From assembly GCA_017590115.1 (NCBI GenBank), contig JAGGNK010010225.1, positions 6,386,001-6,450,000 of the forward strand: a DNA stretch of 64,000 nt. The letters are read 5' to 3'. Below, one piece after another: positions 26,501 through 64,000 of the stretch (position 1 is its first letter; each line of letters opens with the position of its first letter). A program made the translations under genes and the position numbers. Source of the DNA: Montifringilla adamsi (Eukaryota > Chordata > Aves > Passeriformes > Passeridae). A model generated the notes under the pieces. The model was given only the letters and a program-made list of their open reading frames with translations. It was not told where the DNA came from and searched no databases.

Positions 26501-27249
26501 CTGTCATGAAGAAGAGACTGAAAACAAATCAAGTGATAAATCTATTAGTAAGTACAAAAAGTGTTCTGTAATTGGTTTTGTTTTCTTGAAGAATAACATT
26601 GTTTAGGAGATTTAGGCTTTTTTATTTTAGGTGATTTTTTTAATAGCAACTAAAAGAGAAATGTTTTAAGAATGGTTAGATTTTCTTTAAAGCTTGCTTA
26701 CCTGGATGAACTGAACTGTGCCTAATTTCTTCACAGAGCAGCCTTCTGAGCCATCTCGTGGGCATCTCTGTGATGTTACCAATACAGCTGCAGTGCTCCC
26801 TGGCACTGGGGATGCAGAAATCGTCCCTGAAGGTGAAGGACCTCAGTCTCCAAAACGCACGCGGCGAAGCTGTACTGGTACTGTGAACTACAAAGAACCA
26901 AGTATTGTAGGGTAGGTGTTTTTTCAGTTTGACATAAAGTCAAGATATTCCATCCAATACAGGATTTGAAAGGCTTATTTAGATCTTGAAAACAAGACCT
27001 TAGAAAAAGAGCTTGAAGAACTCAAATTCTAGAGTTAATAATACATCCTAGTTTGTATGAAATGGAGCTTACTAGCTAAAAGTTATTGTTTTAAGTGATG
27101 TAGGGAACAGAACTCAGTTTTGCCTTTTTTTTTTTTTTTCCAACAGGAAACTCAGGAGAGGAGATCCATTTACAGATACAAAGTTCCTGTGTTCTCCAAT
27201 TTTCAAGCTGAAAAAAGATGCTAAGCGACGTTCTCGTAAGATTCTATGA
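23407..27249 (+). CDS. SGO1: Shugoshin 1, protector of centromeric cohesin (8 coding exons)
   Basis: Coding exons: 23407-23542, 23626-23822, 24214-24318, 24756-24820, 24982-25121, 25702-26547, 26737-26911, 27147-27249. All introns are GT-AG and all phases join, giving 588 residues (human about 561). The N-terminus KSFKDSLSDIKQRM matches human SGO1 and is followed by a coiled coil (about 50-111) that in the family dimerises and binds PP2A-B56. The Asn pair at 58-59 aligns with the human pair containing N61, needed for PP2A. Residues 391-406 carry the conserved AYDF and HLTPFRQ cohesin-binding segment, with T402 at the CDK-phosphorylated position. The C-terminal SGO motif KLRRGDPFTD (556-565) binds phosphorylated H2A. 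The ATG has A at -3 and G at +4. No obvious counterpart of the mammalian HP1-binding PxVxI was seen. It ends soon after the SGO motif, without the extra tail of mammalian long isoforms. The protein acts at mitotic centromeres, shielding cohesin from removal until anaphase. Confidence 0.96.
23626..23822 (+). CDS. SGO1: SGO1 coding exon 2, residues 46-111 (coiled coil)
   Basis: Encodes the parallel coiled coil with the conserved ILQLRKDY segment and the Asn pair at 58-59. The acceptor is TTGCAG and the exon ends in phase 0 before GTATTT. Confidence 0.94.
24214..24318 (+). CDS. SGO1: SGO1 coding exon 3, residues 112-146
   Basis: Phase 0 at both ends. Two donors lie three bases apart (after 24315 or after 24318). 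I chose the second because it gives GTAAGT; the first would delete one Val without changing frame. Confidence 0.88.
24756..24820 (+). CDS. SGO1: SGO1 coding exon 4, residues 147-168
   Basis: A short Ser-rich exon starting after GACAG and ending two bases into a codon at GTAAGT. It has no domain signature. It is accepted because its phases bridge the neighbouring exons exactly. Confidence 0.85.
24982..25121 (+). CDS. SGO1: SGO1 coding exon 5, residues 168-215
   Basis: Starts after TCTCTAG and ends one base into a Gly codon at GTAACT. A second AG two bases further in would cause a frameshift and an early stop, so the first is used. It encodes acidic, Ser-rich, probably disordered sequence. Confidence 0.87.
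25702..26547 (+). CDS. SGO1: SGO1 large central exon, residues 215-496
   Basis: An 846-base exon encoding the long, charged, mostly disordered middle of shugoshin, with basic Lys/Gln-rich stretches, the cohesin-binding AYDF...LTPFRQ segment (391-406) and an acidic Ser/Asp/Glu stretch after it. The large central exon is typical of vertebrate SGO1. Confidence 0.95.
26737..26911 (+). CDS. SGO1: SGO1 coding exon 7, residues 497-554
   Basis: Starts after TTCACAG. It contains SPKRTRR followed by TVNYKEP, which aligns with the mammalian CTASVNYKEP segment just before the C-terminal SGO motif. It ends two bases into Gly555 at GTAGGT. Confidence 0.94.
27147..27249 (+). CDS. SGO1: SGO1 last coding exon, residues 555-588
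   Basis: The acceptor follows a 15-T run. It encodes the SGO motif KLRRGDPFTD, then SPIFKLKKD and a basic end, with TGA at 27247-27249. An unused GTAAGA donor-like site at 27236 overlaps the final codons. Confidence 0.94.
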
Positions 27250-27680
27250 AAATATCCAATGAGAAATTGGTTAGTTGCCTTTGAGATTCTCAGCAAAACC
27301 ATGCTTCTGCCATGAAGAAAGTAATTTCCTGGATGAAATAGTTGGTTGCACAACATGTTATATAAATATGTAAATACTTGTGTGTCTAGTATTAAAGACA
27401 TCAGATTAAGGGGGCCTGGATTTTTTCTAGTGACTTGTTTTTAATGATATGATTACTTTTGTAACTAAAGTGATTCTATTCAAGCTCCTTTTGAATGGAT
27501 CTGGGAGTATATGAGAAATCTCTGATGGATATGATGGTGAATGTCATTGTATGGGTGAACTTTAGGCACTAAAAATGTTTTGAGCAGCAAGTATTTTTAA
27601 TAACTGTGTTTGTACAGATCTTATGTGATGGGTAGTTTCATGTAGAATCTTATAATAAACATCTTAGTATTTTGAAGCAG
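27250..27680 (+). terminator. SGO1: SGO1 3' UTR with AATAAA at 27654-27659
   Basis: The hexamer lies about 405 bases after the stop codon and is followed about 30 bases later by a T/GT-rich stretch, as expected for cleavage and polyadenylation near 27675-27680. The exact cleavage position is inferred. Confidence 0.75.
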
Positions 27681-28904
27681 CTCTGAGTTAGTGTTTTTTG
27701 GCAGTTTCCATAGTTACTCCAAGGACACTAATGCCAGCAGTGGGCATTACAGGCCTGTGTACTCTCTCCCCATCTTATGTGGTGGCATAAGCACTGTTCA
27801 GAAGCAACTCAGCAGCTGCAATTTGATTCTGTAGCTGCAGCTCTCAAAAGCAGCGATTTAGGCTTTGTTGGTCCTGCATTGAGAGCAAGTTAGCATCAAC
27901 CACAGAAACAAAGCAAATTTCTTGTAAAGGTTGGTGCAGAAGGCTCCACTTGGATCCCAACTGTTGTGGGACATTCGTAACAGTTTATTATAATTTTGTC
28001 CCTGCTTTGCCCAGTGCCTTTCCCAGAGGAAGAGGTGCCACATTTGAGCTTGTGCTATTTGGTGCCACACTAGGCTGCACAGGAGAAAACAGTGTTATCA
28101 ACTGTCCACCACTCAAACTGTTTCCACTTTGCTTGAGACACACTTAAGTATTAATAGGTTTGTGAATACCCAAATGAAAGCTTCATTCTAAACACCTAAT
28201 GGGAAAATACAAAAACTACATGCTCTTTCTTTGTTTTGTAAGACTGCCTGTCCCACTTCAATAGGTGCAAGATCTCTCCCTTTCAGTAATAAAACTACTA
28301 ATTACTATTTTATTTGTAACTTCTTCCGTGGCTCTCAATAATAATACTAGCTGCAGCTACTGAGCTGCAGTAGCTGTGTTTACAACACAGCCTTTGGATG
28401 TTTGAATGGAAACTTAGCTTTACCTTTGTATCCTAAAATTCTAGCTGCAAGGTGTCACCATCTCCGTCTGGAATTCTAGGACTAGAGGAATTTAAGTAGA
28501 GTGGTTGAATGATATTGGTTAGAGCCTGATCCCACTAATGCCAAGGTTGTGGGTACTATCCCTGTATCAGCCATTCACGTTAGAGGTGCACTTAATGGTC
28601 TTTGAGGGTATTCTGTGAACCTTAGTTGCTCTTTCATTAAACAAATCTGCAACAGCTGTTTTAGCAGGGAGAGAAAAAGAACGGGGTGATTGTAGAGCAA
28701 CCCAAGGCAGGTGTAGCGGGTCTGGCTAGTTTTTTCTTACTGGATTGAGCAAGCTTGAAAAATTGAAGTGATGACGTACCAAGTAATGAAAAAAAGAGAC
28801 CAAAATAAGTAGGGTTTTGTACATATATAATTTAAAACTATTCTGTACCAGTACAATATATTAATTTGACAAATGTAAAGTTCATCAGCTGTTAAAGCAT
28901 TTGC
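27681..28904. other. Convergent intergenic gap between SGO1 and KAT2B
   Basis: About 1.2 kb between the inferred 3' ends. It holds no open frame of note and no recognisable repeat. A second - strand AATAAA (28309-28314) lies inside it and could extend the KAT2B 3' UTR by about 0.6 kb. Confidence 0.6.
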
Positions 28905-30600
28905 AAAACCACATATCCTACCATAACTTTATTGCACAGTATCTATGAAAATATTAATTCTTAAATTAGAAAACACGTTTCAATATAGAAGAGACAATCT
29001 GATTGAAAGACGATAAGAAAATCTACTCTGAAAATAACAAAAATTCACAGGTTACCAAGCTTAACAGGTGCATCTGTAGGCCCAATCTACAAAACAGGTT
29101 TATAGTATCCTGTTCTGGCTATTAAAGAAAAAGTACTCACTGTACCTTTGTTATAGATCCCAATGTAGGTCAGACTAAATTCATACAAAACACGATGGCA
29201 AGTCCAGCATTAACATTTTGAATACCTTGGATACCACATTTACTACTTCTAGATAGTTCCTGACATCTCCTTGCTGAATCTAAAATTGCACAGGCATTTT
29301 GCAGGAATAGATTCTTTGACACAGCACAGGATTGGTTTTCTCAGTCTCATAACTTGAATTTTACCAGTGTAACATCTGTAAATATAAAACACCAAGAATG
29401 AAAGTTTAATCTGTTTTTCACAAAAGCAATTATAATTTACAAACTCTAATTAGAAAATGTAAAGGGACAGCTTTTTGGCCTGTACTGATCTCCATTAAGG
29501 ATTTAGGTGTACCTCTTAAATGTAGTGTAAGCAGCAAAACGTATATATATTATATGTATATATGAGTGCGTGTTCCTTTTGAAGATATACTAAGAGTTGT
29601 ATAATGTTGATATGTTCCTGGGTCTAAATAATCACAGTTAATATGCATTTACAATAAAGCTTGGTAGAAAATCCAGTTTACCATGGAGCCAAGTATCTAA
29701 GCTCAAAGCTGTCCTATGTTCTCTTCCTTTGTGTACAATAGTCTTATTTCTGCTGAACAATCTAAAGAATTTTGCAGTGAGGAGTAGTAAGTGGATCATG
29801 AAGTGCATAAAACCTTAACTCTACTAAGCCAATTAAAATTGTCTAGTAGATGCGAAGTAGTCTCTAAAGTTATTTTGGGTACTTATGTCCTGCATAAGCC
29901 AAGTCACTATGACATTGCGCATCTAGCCAGATTTTTTTTCTTTTTTCTTTTTTAAGAGTGGTTATGAGATTACAATTTGCAGGTAAAATATTTATCAAAA
30001 CTGAAAATGAATAGAAAAACTTGCATCTATCAAAGATCACAGGCAGTCCTTTTTCAGAACTGGCTGCTCTTCTCTCACAGCTTCTCAACCAGCTGAGTGT
30101 TTCTTTTAAAAAATAATATCTTATAAAAAGATTCTACAAAGAAACAAGTGTTTCAGAACCCCCCCACACCTGTTGTTTTCCCTTACAATTTTCTTTTTTA
30201 CTGGAAAAAATAATAAAACTTTATCAAATAGGTACTGCATTAGGTAAGCTATAACATTAGGTAAGCTATAACATCTGTTGTCTGGGAATTTTCTTCATCT
30301 TCCCAAACATGTGCAACTTCCCCCATGTTTGTGGGGTTTCTGAGGCTGTAGCTGATAAAATTATTAGGAACATAAGGTAATCGGCACACAAAAGAAATAT
30401 TCCGTAATTAAATACATTATAAAGCATTTTAATAAAATAATTTTTGTAACTTCAGTATAATACATGTTTGCAAAACTAAAAGGGTTTTTAAAAGTGCTAA
30501 GTATTAAACAGAAGTTTCTTAGAAGTCCCACAACTCAGATATAGAACGGCTTTCCCTGTCCATAACATAGGCACACTATTTGGTAGTAAAAAAGACAGTG
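28905..30600 (-). terminator. KAT2B: Probable KAT2B 3' UTR with AATAAA at 28928-28933
   Basis: AT-rich DNA directly downstream of the KAT2B stop. The - strand AATAAA at 28928-28933 would give a 3' UTR of about 1.7 kb, close to the mammalian length. It includes an exact 17-bp tandem duplication (30238-30271). The end position is inferred from the hexamer only. Confidence 0.6.
30238..30271 (+). repeat. 17-bp exact tandem duplication in KAT2B 3' UTR
   Basis: CATTAGGTAAGCTATAA occurs twice head to tail without mismatch, which suggests a recent duplication. It lies about 330 bases after the KAT2B stop. Confidence 0.9.
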
Positions 30601-60350
<29,750 letters not shown>

Positions 60351-63300
60351 CTGAAATCAAAGCAAAGGGATATCGATCAACGCCACAGAACACGGGGACT
60401 TGCTGGAACTGCATTATTTCAAAAGCAATAAGAAATAATTACAGGTTGCTTTTTTTTATGGTGGGGGGTGACAGGAGGGGAGTTGGGGAGTTTTGCTGTT
60501 GTTTTGTTTGCATTTTTCTCTACCAGATTACTAACCCTTATCTTTTGGAAATTGTCAGAAACAGAATAGTATCCCAAACAGAGAGATTAGCACAGTTTGG
60601 TAAGCTAAACACAGAACCAACCCTGCCTAGCTCCTTTACAGACAGCTCTCACTCTACTGAAAAAAGTATTCAAATAGTTACTAGTAAATCAACACTTACA
60701 GATCCTGCCGCCGAGACAGATTTATTTAAACATAAACAGGTTATCCAACAGGCAACACATTTGTCCCTGCTACACTGGCACCAAGGAATCACAGAGCTGA
60801 AACCAAGCCCATGATGACCCAGGCAGGCTTAACTAACGCTGAAATAACCAAGCAATAAATGTACTATTGGAGAAGGCTGTTTAAGGCAAGGAACGCTTGG
60901 CCACAAAAGCAACAGATGCCAAAGACAGTGACACTTCCACTGCCACCTGCTGCTTTCCCTAGGAAGTTTACTTACGCTCACTGAGTGTGAAACAACCACC
61001 AAGAGAATGCAGCTAAAAGGGAAGATCATGAAGGGAGAGGTTGTGACTTTGGTAATCGTGTCTCAAATCATTCAGAAGATCAAAGTACCAATTCCAATTA
61101 TCCAAAGAGCAGCTTCACAGGAGGGGATTTTCTTCTGCATGTCCAAAAGATCTTGGTTATTCTAACACCATTCGTACTCCTATTTGAAGATCTAATTGGA
61201 AAGAAAGCCTGCTTTTCTACTCTTCAGAGATATCTGTGCACCGGGCTGTAAAAAGTTACTCATGGAATTGCATTGCCGAGACCTCAGAGAGGAAAGTATG
61301 CCAATTGCTGCATAATACTTATGGCTGAAACAATCTTAGTAGGAAAAATTGTGATGGTAATATATGCAGCACTAATGTATCATTTTTCAAAACTGATTCT
61401 GCACGCATTTACTGTGATCTATTTCAGGAACCTATTTCATTTTCCTTTTAAGTTTCCAAATCCCATCCTACCTAAGGAAGAAGAACCCAGGAGAAGCAGA
61501 AAGGATCACAGCTTGACAGCTCCTAACACTGACAGCTTTGTAAATGGCTGGTAAATTGTTCTTTTAAACTCATTTCAATATTCAGTAACCTGAGAACCAA
61601 GAAAACTGCTGCCTGCAGTTTGCTGAGCACCACATGATGCTTTTACCATCTCTGAGGCTTAAACATTTATCCAGCTGGGCTCCTGGCCCTGGGTGCCACA
61701 GCCTCTGCCTGGCCCAAGGGCTGTGAGCAGCATTTTCTGTAGGCACCTGGATGACTCAGAAATCTTCCTGCAAGTGCCCAGCAAAACCATCTCTGCATAT
61801 TTCACTTGAAAAAGGGACAACCTGCACGGCCTGAGCCTCCTAGCTCTCCAAACTCACTGAGTGGGCGCAGACCGCCTGCCAACCCATGCATTTATATAGT
61901 GAAATCAGAGAGGCTTCAGGATGAAATGAGGGGAAGATGAAAACAAATTTTTTTCTAAGTCTCATAAAACACAATCTGAAAAGATTTATGGTGAAGTTTA
62001 TGTTCTTTTCCTATCGTGTTTTCTGTGAGTAATGTGACTGGCAGAGAACTGAAGTGTAATTTTATGGCAGAAGCCGTCTCTTACAGTTTCACAGGCATTG
62101 AGCCAGCTGTGTTTTTCATCCAGCCCTACAGGCCCTCCAAGCTAAATGGACTTGAGGGATCAGAGATTGAGGGATACCTGCGAGGCACAGGCTGCCTCCA
62201 TGCAAGGACTCTGGACACCTGGGAGATGACACAAAACCCCTTATTTTCAGTTAGCTTCCCAATGCAAAACCAATGCCAAATAAACTATACACGTTTGTTT
62301 TGTGAGAAAGGCAATGTTACCATGACATTTTTTGCATTTGAAGCTACAGAAACTGTCAACAAAAAAAGAAAAAGCCTGAAAATGAGATTATTGACAAAAA
62401 ATATGCAAGAGACAATTGTGAAGGAGTTGTCAAACAAAAAAGGATTGAATATTATTTTAGGGAAGTAAGATTTGACCCTTCCCATGCAGCTGTCTGGACA
62501 AATGTTCAACACTGTAAATTACTGACATATCACCATGCCCATTATTTATTGTCTTAAATCATGCCCCAATGAAGCATATCCAGAACTCCCTCCTAAAAAT
62601 AGGCACAAGTTTTTAAGATTTTTTTCCTCTGAGTGGAAGCAGTATGTCACAGAAGCTCACCAAACAATGTTTACTATCAAGCCAAAAAGCTATAAACAGT
62701 GAGCAACTATGCAACTTTAGTGTCGCACCATAATTAACAGCAAAGATGCAAACAGATGTACGAATCGTGATAACAGCTCAGTTAAACTGACAAAAATAAA
62801 TATCAACCCACCCACAGAAGAACAAAACCAGCATGCTCAATGACAAATTTTTTTCTGCTCTTGTTGGTATTTCCTCACCAGATCTTTTTGCAACAGCTGT
62901 TAATTGGGATTGTTTGAATTATTCTAGAGACCTTAACCAACCAGCCACTAGGGTGGGTTTTTTTGGTTAATCTCACTAAAACACCAGAATCAGCATAAAT
63001 GTTCTGTTAACCAAGGCAAAACAGAACCTAAAAAGGTCCTCTTTAAAACTTAGCTCTCATTGTAGATGTTGACAGTGCAAGTATTTTGCAGTGAATATGC
63101 AATGTGCATTCCTCAGTGGCTTAAATTGCTGAGTTGTTTTAAACGTTCCACAGCATTTTGCTCATTCAATCCTTTCTTTGACTATCTTCAGCTTTTTCCT
63201 TTCTTCCTTCTTTTTTTAATGTCACTCATCTGCTTTTCATTAGAAAATAAAGTATGACTTCACCTCTGCAAAAACTTAATGTAAGATCAAAACAGTTTTG

Positions 63301-64000
63301 AGGGAAGGAAGGAAAAGTATTTGAACTAGCACATCCAGTCCTTGAAGCCTTGTTTTCTGGGACATCTGCAGAGCTTTGATAAATCCACTGTAGAGCGATG
63401 GGGACTTCTGCCCTAATGAGGCCTGAAAAATAATGACCATCATCTTTGCAGGCCCAAGGATCATGAACACCATGCCTTCATTGCTAGTTTTAATAAAATT
63501 GGAGGAGTGCAACAAAATAAAACACAGCAACTACATGCTGTTGCCTTCCCCCCTTCCTGCAAAACAAACAAAAAAAAAGCCAACCACAAAACAAGCAAAA
63601 AAAAAAAAAAAATCCATTGCAGAAATTATGTCCATTTTGCACTGCAAAACACAATTTCAATTTTCATTTTAACTCCTTCCACGTTTGGTGGAGTGTTACA
63701 ATGGGATAAATCAAACTGTCCAGTAGCTCTGGGCAGTGAAAACTATAAATCTAAGAAAACTAAAGTGATCGTTTCCTTTAGAATTCTGAATAGGTATTCA
63801 CTGACAGGTCAAATATGGACCGTGAAAAAATACAGCATATTTTAACACAAACTGCCAGCATTGTATTTAAAAAGGAAGCACCTGAAAGTTACAATATTGC
63901 ACATATCTCAACCCCTTTTAGGTGAATTTCAGCTCTGCAAATAAGAATAAATTAAGAATGTTACCTATTGACTAAAATATCCCTCCCCCTTTTAGACAGT
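60351..64000 (-). other. KAT2B: Part of KAT2B intron 1
   Basis: The remainder of the window belongs to the intron between exon 1 (off the right edge) and exon 2. The GC-rich Ala/Gly/Pro-coding first exon and the promoter island expected for KAT2B are absent. A 150-codon + strand frame at 62016-62468 resembles nothing known. Confidence 0.7.

Noticed and set aside
62016..62468. 150-codon + strand open frame in KAT2B intron 1
   Set aside because: No similarity to a known protein, ordinary intron composition, no promoter or splice context.

Overview
The window is nuclear DNA from a bird. It carries two intact multi-exon genes with canonical GT-AG introns, SGO1 (shugoshin 1) on the + strand and KAT2B (PCAF histone acetyltransferase) on the - strand. 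They lie tail to tail, matching the SGO1-KAT2B neighbourhood of human chromosome 3p24. The bird call rests on two CR1 retrotransposon 3' ends (about 38.54-38.84 kb and 59.06-59.52 kb), an avian-type interspersed repeat present as an inverted pair (42.63-43.75 kb), and the compact introns. I cannot name the species.

Layout. 1-21.9 kb: AT-rich intergenic DNA upstream of SGO1 with simple repeats and no supportable gene. 21.95-22.6 kb: a possible LTR remnant and a 3 x 13 bp tandem repeat. 22.64-23.26 kb: CpG island promoter of SGO1 with a CCAAT box and a CHR-like element. 23.41-27.25 kb: eight coding exons giving a 588-residue shugoshin; poly(A) signal at 27654. 27.68-28.9 kb: short gap between the convergent 3' ends. 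28.9-30.6 kb: probable KAT2B 3' UTR. 30.60-60.35 kb: seventeen KAT2B coding exons in - orientation, encoding 730 residues from the N-terminal domain through the acetyltransferase and bromodomain to the stop. 60.35-64 kb: part of the intron before exon 2; exon 1 lies beyond the right edge.

Function. SGO1 protects centromeric cohesin by recruiting PP2A. KAT2B is the lysine acetyltransferase subunit of SAGA/PCAF-type coactivator complexes. Nothing in the sequence makes them a functional pair; they are syntenic neighbours. Every exon-exon phase joins correctly and all catalytic or ligand-binding residues checked are present, so both genes look functional.

No previously undescribed system is evident. 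The points most worth a second look are the inverted repeat pair next to KAT2B exon 10, the 59-nt polypurine tract abutting the GC-rich exon 2 donor, the direct duplication in KAT2B intron 5, the SGO1 promoter architecture, and several slippage-prone or tandem splice-site contexts.
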